A stretch of 34,304 nucleotides of DNA, taken from Planctomycetaceae bacterium (GTDB lineage Bacteria; Planctomycetota; Planctomycetia; Pirellulales; PNKZ01). Where the stretch lies: assembly GCA_016793115.1 (NCBI GenBank), contig JAEUIN010000094.1:1-34304 (forward strand), given 5' to 3'. A model generated the notes under the pieces. The model saw nothing but the letters and a program-made list of their open reading frames with translations. It was not told the DNA's origin and ran no database searches. Below, one piece after another: positions 28,601-34,304 of the stretch (position 1 is the stretch's first letter; the number at the start of each line of letters is the position of its first letter). The position numbers and the translations under genes are program-made.

Positions 28601-31600
28601 AGTTGACCGTGATGCCGGTCGTCGGCAGCGCGGGAGCGAGGGTCAGCGTATTGAGCGTGCCGCTGTTGGGAACCGTGCCGGCGATGCTCACCGCCTGCGT
28701 CGCCGAGCCGCCGTCGAAAGTGAGCGTTTTGATCGTGAAGTTCTGACCGAGCGTGGTATTGAGGTTCGCCGCGACGACGTTGCCGGCGTAGAAATGCACG
28801 TCGGTCGTCGAGCCGGGGATGGCTGTGGTCGGCGACGAGCCCGCGGCGTCGGACGTCCAGTTCAGCGCCGCTCCCGAGAAGCCGTTCCAGCGCGAATCGA
28901 TGTTGCCGCGGAAGTACGCGGCGGTCGGCGTATTTGGATTGAACACGTTGAGTACGACCGCATCGTCCGTAATCGTCAGGCCGAGCGAAGCGCCGCCGAG
29001 CGAACTGTTGGAAAGGACGAAACCGCCGCTGGTCAGGCCGCCGCCCGGGGCCGAGATGAGCGTGAAGTCTTGCGTGCTCAACGGTCCGTAAAGCACCGGG
29101 TTGATCGTCACCGTGCCGGCGAGCGACGCCGCGAGGCCGAGACCGAGATCGATTCGGTCGGCCGCCGCGCCGACTTCGAGATTGAGCGTCGAACCGGCCG
29201 CTAAGTTCAAGACCGTCGCGCCGACGGTCGCGCTGTTGATCGTCAGCGTATTGGCGACGCCGTCGATGAGCGAGAGAATGCCGCCGGAAGAAACGTTCAG
29301 CGTTGGGCTTCCCGTCGTCCCGATCGTATAGTTGCCCTGCGTCGTCAGCGTGCCGAGCAAGACGTTGACGGACGTGCCGACGACGCCGCCGGTCGACAAC
29401 GTCAGCCCGCTGGTCGCGCTGTTCTGGATGAGTGCGCCGACGGACGTGCCGACCGTGCCGGTGATCAGCGAGGTGCCGGTGCCGGGTCCGGAGTTCGTGA
29501 TGGAGCCGTTGTTGTTGATCGAGCCGCCGGCCAGGACGATGCCGCCGTTGATCGCCGTGCTGTTCGACAAAATTAGGTTGCCGGTGCCGGAAATGTTGCC
29601 GTTAAGGCTCAGCAGCGCCGTGGCCGACGTGCCGCCGACGGAACTCAACGTGAGGCCGCCGCCGCCGACGACCGTCGCGCCGTTGAACGTCGCGGACCCG
29701 GCGCCGCCGGTTTTGGTAATCGTGAGCGGGGTGCCTGCGAGTTGGGTCATCGTACCGCTGAAAATCACCGCCTTAGCCGCCACCGTGCCGTCGACGGTGA
29801 GATTGTTGTTCAATGCGATCGGGCCGCCGAAGGTGGACCCCGCTCCGGTCGCGGTCGCCGTGCTTTGAATCTTCAACGTTCCGGTCGTGCCCGCGTTGAT
29901 GGTGATGGAAGCAAAGGCGTGCGTGGCAATGCCGGAACTGGAGATCGTCGCCGCGGCGTTGCCTGCGGCATCGCCGAGCACGAGGGCGTTCGACGTCGCG
30001 CCGAAGCTTTGCGCGACCGTGCCGGTTACGGTGCCGCCGCGAATCGTGAGTCCGCCGGAATTGGTGTTCGTGGCGACGGAAAAGGCGACAGTTCCCGTGC
30101 CCGCGACGGCGAGCGGACCGGCTCCGCTGACGATGCCGGAGACGTTGACGGCGTTCGCGGAGTTGTTCGTCCACGTTTGCGACGCACCGAGCGCGACGTT
30201 GGCCGTGATGGTGAGCGTGCCGGCACCGGCGCTGGAGTTGATGCCGAGCGCGGGATCGTTCGGAGTGATCGTCAGGGTGTTGACCGACGTTCCTCCGGCG
30301 GCCGCACCGGAGATGCTCACCGCGGTCGTTCCGTTGTCCATGGCGAGAGAATTGATCGTGAAGTTTTGTTGCAACGAGGTGGCGAGGTTCGTTCCGCCGG
30401 CGGCGAAGAAATGGACGTTGGTCGCGGCGCCCGGAATGCTCTGGGCGTTGATCGTGCCGGCTTGATCGGTCGTCCAATTGGTGTTGCCGGCGCTGAACGT
30501 GTTCCAAGCGCCGTCGACGCCGCCGCGGAAGTAAAGATCGGCGGCCGCCGGCGCCACCGAAGAAACATTGAGCGTCAGGGCCGTATCGGTCTGCGTGAGC
30601 ATCAAGGTGCTGCCGGCGATCGTAATGACGTTCGAGCCGTTGCCGAAATTGAAAAAGCCGCTCGAGCCGTTGGTGCTGAGCAGGCCGCCTCCGGGGGCGG
30701 TGATCAACGTGTAAGCGTTGCCCGTCGTCAGCTGGCCGAGGAGCGACGGGTTGACGACGACGCCGCCCGCGTTGACGCGCGCTTTGAGGCCGGCGCCGAG
30801 CGTGATCGTGTCGTTGATCGCATTGCCGCTGTTGATTTCCATGTTGAGAATCGCCGCCGCCGTGTCGCCCAGAGTCAGGACGGTGGACCCGGGCGAGGCG
30901 CTGTTGATCGTGAGAATCTTCGTCGTGGTGTCGAGCATCGACAGGATGCCGCCGCCGGCGATCGTGATGCTGGGACTGCCGCCGGAGGTGCCGACCACGA
31001 AGTTGGTCGTCGGCTGCACGGCCAGCGTGGCGCCGGGATTGACGGTGATCGCGGTGCCGGCCAAAGAGCCGGCGCCGGCCAGAGTCAAGACGCCTGCGTT
31101 GACCGTCGTAGGGCTCGTGTAGGTGTTGGCGCCGCTTAATGTGACCCGCGACGTACCGCTGTTTTGGATGACGCCGGTGACGCTGCCACCGATGATCCCC
31201 GAGATCGTGGCAGGCCCCGTTCCGGTGCCGGCGTTGGTGATCGTGCCGGTGGGGTTGATCGACGAATTGGAGAGAACGACGTTGCCGGTGCTGTTGTTCG
31301 TGATCGTGAGATTGTTGTTGCCGGAAATCGTGCCGCTGAACGTGGAAACGCCCGTCGTCACGCTGGTGTTGTTGCCGATGGTAAGCGTGCCGGTGGTGCC
31401 GGTTTGCAGCAGGATATTGTTGGCGTAAGTCGGCGAGGCCGTCGTTTGGCTGGAGAGAAACGTCGCGTTATTGCTTCCGGACGTATGACCCAGCACCAAG
31501 GTTCCGGTGCCCAGGGCGTTGACAAGAGCCGTCGTGGTCATCGTGGCGAAGACCGTGCCGGCGCGAATGGTAAGCGGGCTCGAAAAGCTATTGCCGGTGG

Positions 31601-34304
31601 ATGAAATCGACAGCGCGGACGTCGGACTGTTTTGGACGACTCCGGCGACGTTCGAACCGATGACGCCGCTGATCGTCGTCGTCGCGGTGCCGACGCCGGA
31701 ATTGGTGATCGTCCCGGTGTTGTTGACGCCGGCGGTGCCGATCGTGAACGCGCCGGTGCTGTTGGCTCGAATCGTCAGGTTGCCCGCGCCGTTGATTCCG
31801 CCGCTCACCGTGAACGTGGTCGTCGCATTGTTCACGAGCGAGGTGCCGTTGTTGTTCACCGTGAGCGGCGCGCCGCTGATGGTCAGCGTCGAACCGCCGC
31901 TGTTGCTGATCGAGCGAACGTTCGCGCCGACGCCTCCGCTGATCGTCGTCGTGAACGCGCCGCCGGCGTTGACGATGGTCCCGGAGTGGTTGAGGGGCGC
32001 CGAGATGATGTTGACCGCGGCCGTGTTGGCTTTGATCGTGACGTTGCCGCCGCCGGTCGTGCCGCCCGATACGTTCAGCAAGCTCGTCGAGTTGTTGGCC
32101 CACGTTTGATCGGCTCCGACGATGATCGGCGCGCTGATCGACAGCATGCCGGCCCCGGCGCCGAGCGTGATTCCGGTGGTGGAATCGACGGGGGTGATCG
32201 TCAGCGTGTTGCGGTTCGAACTGCCGCTGATCGCACCGTCGACGGCGACCGGGGCCGTGCCGACGTCGTACGACAACGTGCGGATCGAAAAGTCCTGACC
32301 CAGCGTGGTGGCGAGATTGGCGGGATCGGCCCCGGTGACGTAGAAGCGAACGTCGGTCACCGGCCCGGGCAATGCGTCGGTCGGCGTCGTTCCGGTCGCG
32401 TCGGTCGCCCAATTCAAGCTGCCGCCGGTGAAGCTGTTCCAATTCGGCGCGTTACCCCGAAAGAAAGCCGTGGGGGGCGGCGCCGGAGCGTTGCTCACCG
32501 TGATGCTGAGCAGCGTATCGGTCAGGTTGAACGCCAAGCTAGCCCCGCCGACCACGTTGGCGGCGAGCGTAAAGCCGCCCGTCGAACCGTTGGTGTTGAG
32601 CAAGCCGCCGCCGGGCGCCGAGATCAAGGTGTAGGTGCCGTTGGCCAGAGCGCCCGCGAGCGTCGGGTTGAGCGTAACTCCGCCGCCGCCGATAAACGCG
32701 GCCCCGGCCGACAGGTTGATCTGATCCGTCGTTCCGCCGATATCGAAATTGAGGAACGTCCCCGTGCCGGTCCCCATCGAGAGAATCGTCGCGAGCGGCG
32801 TCGCCGAGTTCAACGTGAGCGCGCCGATCGCCGAATCGACGAGCGACAACGTCGCGCCCGAGCCGAGCGTCAGCGTCGGGCTGCCGAACGTGCCGATCGT
32901 GTAGTCGCCCGCCACGTTCAACGAACGACCTGCGCCGATCGTGATCGCCGTGCCTCCGAGCGACCCGCCGCCCGCCAATCCCAAGTTGCCCGTGGTGACG
33001 TTCGTCGGACCAGTGTAGACGTTCGCTCCGGAAAGCGTGACGACGCCGGTTTGGCCGGCGGCGGTGTCGACGATGGTGAGAGCGCCCGAGCCGGCGAGCG
33101 GTTGACGGATGTTGACGGCGAACCCGTTGGCGTCGAACGTCGCGCCGCCGGACTGGATCACCGTGGAGGAAAGCCCGCTTAAGAAAGAGTTGTTCGATCC
33201 GCCGGCGCGGATCACGCCGCCGTCGATATTGAGCGTGCCGGAGCTGCCTGCGGCGCTGACCATGGAGATTTTCCGCGTGACCAACAAGCCGCTCAGGTTC
33301 AACGTCCCGGACTCGTTGATGAACGCGCCCCCCGCACCGTTGGCGAACACGACGCCGTTGGAACCGCCGACGAAGACGCTCGAGCCGGCGGCGACGTTGA
33401 GCGTGCCGGAAGCGCTCACTCCGGAGTCGCCCAAGAAGAGCCCGCCGGAACTATTGCCGGTAATGTTCAAAACCGCGGTGCCGTTGAGAGAGAGCGTCGT
33501 GATGCCGCTGCGGCCGACCGAGAACGAGTTCACCGTTTGAGTCGAGTTACCGAAATCGATCGTACCGCTGCTCAGAAGGAAGCCCCCGCCGGTCGGCAGC
33601 ATGTTGTTGCCCGAGAACGTCAAGGTGCCGATGTTGGCCTTGGTCAGCGAGCCGGTACCGATCGTCACCGGGCTATTGAGGACGACGTTGCCCATTCCGG
33701 TCAGCGTCAGCGATTGATTCGTCGCGGTGATCGCGTTGAACGTCGTCGTTCCCGGATTGTTCAGCGTAATGGTGCTCGCTCCGGTCAGCGTGAGCGTGTT
33801 GCCGAACGTCACATCGGTCGTGCCGCCGAGCGTGAAGCCGGCGGCGGTGGTGACCGCGTTCGGAAGATTCACGCCGGCGTAGTTGGGGATCAGTTGCGCG
33901 CCGCCGGTCAGGCTCAGCGTGCCGGTTCCGAGCGCCGAATTGTTGCCGATGATCAGCGTGTTACCGGTCGCGATCGTCGTGTTTCCGCGGTAGGTGTTCA
34001 CGCCGGTTAAGACGAGCGTGCCGAGGCCGCTTGTGGTGATTGCGCCGGCCGCGGTCGGGCCGCCGTCGCCGATATCGCCGCTGATCGTCAAGATGTCGTT
34101 CGCTCCGGTGAGCGCGATCGTCCGCGTCGCGGCGGCCGACGTCGTGAGCACAAGACCGGTTTCGATTCGGTTGACTCCGGTCGCGGTGAGCGTATTGGCG
34201 GCGCCGCCGAGGGTGAGCGTGCTCCCGGCGCCGGTGACCGTTGCTCCGGCCATGGTGGAGACGGCGGCGACCTGCTGATTGAAGCCGTTGAGATTGAACG
34301 TCGA
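16560..34304 (-). CDS. Giant beta-strand-repeat surface protein with PEP-CTERM tail, N-terminus beyond window
   Basis: An uninterrupted frame of at least 5,914 codons. The first Met in the window is at 34253, but the frame continues upstream with typical repeat sequence (LNGFNQQVAAVST), so the true start is outside. The protein is almost entirely Gly/Ala/Thr/Ser/Asn-rich beta-repeat sequence. At least 14 segments resemble the autotransporter-associated beta-strand repeat (LSGANTYTGxTTVxxGTL), for example SGANVYTGPTNV, SGVNTYLGATGV and TGTNTYSGQTVI. Larger supermodules of about 540-640 residues lie in its N-terminal third. The only cysteine I noticed is in the C-terminal helix. The C-terminus is a PEP-CTERM sorting tail, not a beta-barrel autotransporter domain, so delivery would be by Sec plus an exosortase. 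Likely an extracellular adhesin or matrix protein; ligand unknown. Confidence 0.93.
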   Translation of the reverse strand, partial: STFNLNGFNQQVAAVSTMAGATVTGAGSTLTLGGAANTLTATGVNRIETGLVLTTSAAATRTIALTGANDILTISGDIGDGGPTAAGAITTSGLGTLVLTGVNTYRGNTTIATGNTLIIGNNSALGTGTLSLTGGAQLIPNYAGVNLPNAVTTAAGFTLGGTTDVTFGNTLTLTGASTITLNNPGTTTFNAITATNQSLTLTGMGNVVLNSPVTIGTGSLTKANIGTLTFSGNNMLPTGGGFLLSSGTIDFGNSTQTVNSFSVGRSGITTLSLNGTAVLNITGNSSGGLFLGDSGVSASGTLNVAAGSSVFVGGSNGVVFANGAGGAFINESGTLNLSGLLVTRKISMVSAAGSSGTLNIDGGVIRAGGSNNSFLSGLSSTVIQSGGATFDANGFAVNIRQPLAGSGALTIVDTAAGQTGVVTLSGANVYTGPTNVTTGNLGLAGGGSLGGTAITIGAGRSLNVAGDYTIGTFGSPTLTLGSGATLSLVDSAIGALTLNSATPLATILSMGTGTGTFLNFDIGGTTDQINLSAGAAFIGGGGVTLNPTLAGALANGTYTLISAPGGGLLNTNGSTGGFTLAANVVGGASLAFNLTDTLLSITVSNAPAPPPTAFFRGNAPNWNSFTGGSLNWATDATGTTPTDALPGPVTDVRFYVTGADPANLATTLGQDFSIRTLSYDVGTAPVAVDGAISGSSNRNTLTITPVDSTTGITLGAGAGMLSISAPIIVGADQTWANNSTSLLNVSGGTTGGGNVTIKANTAAVNIISAPLNHSGTIVNAGGAFTTTISGGVGANVRSISNSGGSTLTISGAPLTVNNNGTSLVNNATTTFTVSGGINGAGNLTIRANSTGAFTIGTAGVNNTGTITNSGVGTATTTISGVIGSNVAGVVQNSPTSALSISSTGNSFSSPLTIRAGTVFATMTTTALVNALGTGTLVLGHTSGSNNATFLSSQTTASPTYANNILLQTGTTGTLTIGNNTSVTTGVSTFSGTISGNNNLTITNNSTGNVVLSNSSINPTGTITNAGTGTGPATISGIIGGSVTGVIQNSGTSRVTLSGANTYTSPTTVNAGVLTLAGAGSLAGTAITVNPGATLAVQPTTNFVVGTSGGSPSITIAGGGILSMLDTTTKILTINSASPGSTVLTLGDTAAAILNMEINSGNAINDTITLGAGLKARVNAGGVVVNPSLLGQLTTGNAYTLITAPGGGLLSTNGSSGFFNFGNGSNVITIAGSTLMLTQTDTALTLNVSSVAPAAADLYFRGGVDGAWNTFSAGNTNWTTDQAGTINAQSIPGAATNVHFFAAGGTNLATSLQQNFTINSLAMDNGTTAVSISGAAAGGTSVNTLTITPNDPALGINSSAGAGTLTITANVALGASQTWTNNSANAVNVSGIVSGAGPLAVAGTGTVAFSVATNTNSGGLTIRGGTVTGTVAQSFGATSNALVLGDAAGNAAATISSSGIATHAFASITINAGTTGTLKIQSTATATGAGSTFGGPIALNNNLTVDGTVAAKAVIFSGTMTQLAGTPLTITKTGGAGSATFNGATVVGGGGLTLSSVGGTSATALLSLNGNISGTGNLILSNSTAINGGIVLAGGSINNNGSITNSGPGTGTSLITGTVGTSVGALIQNSATSGLTLSTGGVVGTSVNVLLGTLTTQGNYTIGTTGSPTLNVSSGGILSLIDGVANTLTINSATVGATVLNLAAGSTLNLEVGAAADRIDLGLGLAASLAGTVTINPVLYGPLSTQDFTLISAPGGGLTSGGFVLSNSSLGGASLGLTITDDAVVLNVFNPNTPTAAYFRGNIDSRWNGFSGAALNWTSDAAGSSPTTAIPGSTTDVHFYAGNVVAANLNTTLGQNFTIKTLTFDGGSATQAVSIAGTVPNSGTLNTLTLAPALPTTGITVNSGAGAVTITAPIILGADQTWTTNSSNTFSIATNALNNNTVDLNGFNLTVTAGGTGAVTFSQDIVGTGDLTFNANGTAAISVVLNGTQIQNVGSIFNGGTGAGSVTLFNISGNAASIVQNSNTSQLLFGTGTGSGFTPSVNGTSLISNGAALMSVANGISASSGAVSVITNSSGTIVIPGNLAQTGNLLLSANGPGAISIGGNVSAAPMIINSGSGQGSAVISGNITGATTAVVQNSPTSTLSLNGANTYAGATAISAGTLALTGGSLAGTGVTAATGARLLIQNNPLVGSAGSPSVTIAGGATLSMVGGAANKLTINSAAPGATVLTLGGVNTASRLDLEIGDSADQILLGAGLKALINAGGVNLNITSFGAIAAGDWTLIDAPGGGLFDANNTISLFNLLPSNVGATLSLANSTNFKLILSVSPFTTPATAYFRGNVGTSWAAFSGTDSNWTTDAAGLTNTHALPGAQTDVHFYASGAANLNTTLTQNFKIQSLTVDGVDPGNVGIGSGGGILTIDPSASTTDPNTGILVKPGSGTLAISAPIVLGATQTWTNNSSSLVSITGGVNGTAALTLNGTGTGGLSLSSSIDGDVTNVTVDMPNAVVTFSGVNTFTGTLTVASGTLAANSSAQALSFGGAVLNLAGGNLDFNSNSALAFGRNTTIAADAVITAEKNVAGAGVTYTLGTLAVAGQTLTVNGGNVVSGTTGVTFGAATLAGNPTFAVNNPVGGGTTLLTLGALNDGGTARTITKSGTGALTVATAAVSVSPGTLLNVTGGTFNSNLATALGANVSVAVGDGATFAVSVSQAIGSLNDISLVNPTGIVSIGGTTQTLTIGSVTSNLDSSFGGVITGTAGSAIAKQGSGTLTLSGVNTYLGATGVLAGTLRLGASNVLPAASALTIGNANNAATLDLNGFTQSFNAATAIVLGGAAGGVSTQATINLGTTGLLNLGGNLTFTATGNPTATQQINGGTIDLGTATRTFNVGNSTGAAIDLAISSVIQGSGGITKSGAGNLLLSGVNTFTGNFAFTSGQPGAVIITNSSALGVGPKTVTIADTTAGNSNSLQLDGGGGNITLAANLSFVTSSANGTGGIVNLAGDNVINGNITLQTGANTQITVGGGSLTLAGTTITTNTTGRSLLLNGTGDGRVNAAIVDGGGSNFLGLQKLGTGNWALTAANTFSAGTQVQQGTLRLAGGNNRLLSTAGGAANVVLLGNGANSGKLILGGDAVGGTGVGTRVMQTLTQNAAASILAVSGTGTANAVVGGADNGGDVLNNSILTLNIGTGFTDTYAGLIGGAGLYENNINLVKSGGGVLVLAGDLSLWTGTGAGPTDPTRPTITVGGGVLRLTSTAVINTAIFNTGGLIDDQGFTRGPNFSLTTTGGLITLNSATDTFASYGITAASHGVVALNFNNNAVVDYADSDMYLGAVGARVYSAASLTPTVGQPYRFGGGGPWQALGAATIGGFGGYLQIATPNLVTGANDVVIGDNGSYNSGGGLFGSNSVVEFTAPQNFDGKLILAGGSFVVANVDRLGSKSPAAGSVVLDGGIFRYSGMTTDVSGRLTIAGGGTVDTNGQNVTFAVGIGNSNAGTSGLASGGLTKIGAGALTLAAVNTYAGPTTIAQGALTLNMNTAAASNVVDVASSLRTMGGALNVVGTGGTTARSQTFAGTSFDSGSVTFTPTLQAASTTANVLTVDFGALARAVGATGNIVFTTGNTTTTNTQLLTSTGTAGGLITDANGAAYLTFGTSATAVADWAVKDATNTKIVQPSAGFYTAATATTVANNADIGALSPTVTGVVGDNPITSIRFNNAGVRTLTLNTAGALFSVGGILVGSAVGNNLTTIAGTGTLRGPNAGVGDLIIHNWDVSSSLTISMAVGGTGGLTKAGTGSLVLTGTNTYSGQTVINAGTLTMDAVARYGSTSGFTLNGGTFVWSATAAIPKTFTLGLNGGTLNITGAGNQAIGVAGDALQMLGLGARTLTLNGIADRRQDILFSIGDGGGPTSLVLNAAGDNSVLRLSGSNSYTGTTTISRGVLDLNSATALPGGLGGTTLSLANTGGNNLIFNGGSAAVRAILQLSTLSGDFYRSLGTGFDQVQFLGNGGWANTNGVTTRIVNLGGAGAPVTWGLGGFVPTGSLLQFGVSGTNVPAAGAIDFQNAIVLGGTARSIDVANNTQTANTSGVDAVLSGNLTGTTGGGLTKIGAGVLKLTGDNTTGTAADFAVNVNAGVLLFEDLAAIPGAAPNRNVATTAGGVALQGATNLAPLLDRIALSSAGFVLLDTSSSTDVDLSAFASLGLGAYADIGGVPVYFTGRITPNGAAGYRLASQSLAAPGGVGVAGAAIQTANNYLVLTRQNTLTGANALTAGSGALLITNSNDFSGGTTLQSTLNGGVGAAQLGFGNDAALGTGSIGVANATSFIGSLNGDHALGNNVRLNASGNFVVSANLASDGIVNAGALSWLGTLTINAAGNTLFARAGNNALFYGDIAPASGTPTLGVSSGTVVLLTQPTGAVPKSFNALNFVAATTVVIDGDRSLGAVPASAATNISYTTAGTLQVQPGSPDFSLSANRNLAVTSGINWTIVVPGGPVTGSTTLTVPGVVSGGGGTSAPVKNGLGTLRLQGTNTVAATAAAGFIVNAGALELDYANLQGSGPILNGMALTLGNSTAGSLSGGGTLRVTVGGAAAAQSFTNLATTSKDNFITVNSSGGALTLGLGATITRVAGGTLNFAGTGLAAATISSTFAAVNGIVPGATWNGRDLVAADGAALSAYAGYTGLLGGTIVSSAGSNVRIDNTTSVNVSLAATGTTDINTLTFADTLARTVDVRNLTTAGTLRFGVVGMILAGASSGALTVGVAGTAGTITAGATTNGAGELILANYSANPLQVNSVIAINGTGVVTVVKSGPGLVTLAGNNTYTGSLFVNNGVLAYGRSAASQDLGNPTAAATNIIMNGGTLRYTGTASSNLIYGVTFNTVSSYDVFNAAGTVNQTAQGLIGIAGVPGILQKIGPGTLTTSGTTNNANLSVQVRNGVFNLGKTSSSTVHAVEQAVGAALIVESGATAAITGTGGDQILDTGSIVVRGTFDLGGQSEAVDGLAGDGVVTSATAAVLTLGGAAVSNNLANISANTPAAAAAGVAASGLNKYVGTLSGALSLVKNGAGTQYLGGVASYTGSTTINAGVLMLTAVNALPSGVGKGDLTIEGGTNVNGLVVPGVLDLGGFDQSLNGLNSATGGVVTNTVPLAFLAGNWTATPAVKTLTVGLNDASGSFSGVLQDGLTIIPTPGTGSAASALGTLALTKTGAGTQTLRGANTYTGPTKVLGGTLSIATGGSLTSTDVTVAAGATYAGHALFGLATGTALTADGTVNLQNAAQSLAALNGTTSAAVVALQGTTLTVAGGGSYAGAITDGGGVGALTVAGSTLTLTGTSTYTGATTVASGTLRLSGGALGATNVAVAGGAVLAGSGQIGTTAGGGVTIAGGASPASQGSLNLVDGAVATLTLRSTAASSALILGGTAGNAAALHFEIAAPGSSDKIVIADGAGVTANLGGATIDITGLAGVGLGTYDLVTFSAGQASGFANLALGVVPTTAGLRFKLNETTTAWQLNVTQALSYWSGAVDGSWSTVSGVGNATNWLDGPAGSDTHLVPTPSDDVVFTAATAANLATTLDAAFTINGLTFTGSGTPAASTSVSIASGVGGHSLTINGNGITVQTGSASHSIAAPIVLGADQTWTNNVANVVQHVDTGLNGVLRVSGVQAAGKNLTFAGPGNFAVTGNFLAGGNVVKNGGGTLVLAGDVDANIAVNAGTLAAGGHLIGAANNFSVGANGTFSPGAVAASASAGIGTFTNDSTGPVNEWNPGSHLIFQFNAVPALGSPGTNWDLIQNFRTPLTIKATAADKMTIVLESFASGSLTTIGSATGFDNSGTDPGVSYSWLFATNVLLDGSDSIESRINLDQSGVWNSATYAGGYGTFAQPLDSGRFFVSYSSGSVFINYSAVPEPGSLLLLGIAACGFAAYRRGAKSASQRQQE
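17440..17815 (-). repeat. Diverged fifth copy of the supermodule marker near the giant protein's C-terminus
   Basis: ALSYWSGAVDGSWSTV...TNWLDGPAG...LATTLDAAFTINGLTF, followed by APIVLGADQTWTNNVAN, repeats the start of the supermodules far from the tandem block. YWSG replaces YFRG, and the following repeats are missing. Confidence 0.75.
27240..32470 (-). repeat. Tandem ~540-640-residue supermodules in the giant protein
   Basis: The marker (A/Y)FRG-x-W-x-F-S-x-NWTTDxAG...PGxxTDVHFYA...LxQNFxI starts four times, near 32468, 30540, 28921 and 27310. The spacings are about 643, 540 and 537 codons. Between markers the order is constant: a LGADQTWTNNS segment, a beta-strand repeat (NTYTxxTTV), a GSPSxTxxxGGxLSM segment, a DQIxLGAGLxAxINAGGV-like segment and a YTLIxAPGGGL segment. 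An exact 20-base DNA match occurs at 27291-27310 and 28902-28921, pointing to fairly recent duplication. Confidence 0.85.

Noticed and set aside
27240..32470. CRISPR-like or satellite repeat array
   Set aside because: The repeats are long, coding, in frame and diverged; there are no short identical repeats with unique spacers anywhere in the window.
16873..34278. Many long plus-strand open frames inside the giant gene, up to 1,040 codons (22707-25829), and long minus-strand frames in other phases (21586-22821, 25618-27279)
   Set aside because: They are rich in Arg, Gly, Ala and Asp with no domain or signal, and arise because GC-rich repeat codons avoid stops in other frames. The minus frame ending in PEP-CTERM is continuous and has recognisable repeats.
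16560..34304. Classical type V autotransporter
   Set aside because: No C-terminal beta-barrel with a terminal aromatic residue is present; the C-terminus is PEP-CTERM.

Overview
The window looks like a chromosome segment of a GC-rich planctomycete, probably of the Pirellulales type. The basis is a giant beta-strand-repeat surface protein ending in a PEP-CTERM sorting tail, alpha-alpha toroid (prenyltransferase/squalene-oxidase-like) proteins, one with a CxxCH motif, weak Shine-Dalgarno sequences, and an operon of SPFH proteins with a metal ATPase. The taxonomic call is an inference from gene content; there is no rRNA or marker gene here.

Layout. (1) 1-5599, minus strand: a tightly packed operon read right to left, with three SPFH/band-7 membrane proteins (565, 326 and 391 residues) followed by a CPC-type (P1B) metal-transporting ATPase that runs off the left edge. 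Two of the junctions are 4-base start/stop overlaps. (2) 5600-6007: a divergent control region holding two copies of a 17-bp palindrome, ACAATTCG-N4-ATTGT, each overlapping a possible -35 box, one facing each way. (3) 6008-7724, plus strand: an exported alpha-alpha toroid protein followed by a TonB protein. (4) 8141-13316: a TonB-dependent siderophore-type receptor, an exported DJ-1/PfpI (isonitrile-hydratase-like) protein on the opposite strand, an exported COG1237-type metallo-beta-lactamase-fold hydrolase and an exported DUF4198 protein whose predicted mature N-terminus is His. Together these suggest uptake of a metal or metal chelate across the outer membrane. (5) 13317-14069: a gene-poor stretch with a perfect hairpin, a tandem 12-mer, the 3' part of a tRNA-Leu(CAA) gene and a strong terminator, which looks like an integration (att) scar. 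(6) 14070-16335, minus strand: an exported alpha/beta hydrolase and a second toroid protein with a CxxCH haem-attachment motif. (7) 16560-34304, minus strand: more than half of the window is one open reading frame of at least 5,914 codons, an autotransporter-associated-beta-strand-repeat protein with ~540-640-residue supermodules and a C-terminal PEP-CTERM tail. Its N-terminus lies beyond the right edge.

How the parts may work together: the SPFH/ATPase operon (inner-membrane metal handling plus membrane scaffolding) and the toroid-TonB-receptor block (outer-membrane uptake) are divergent, and the shared palindromes suggest common regulation. The tRNA scar would put the metal-uptake block on the element side of an old insertion. 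Both links are inferences.
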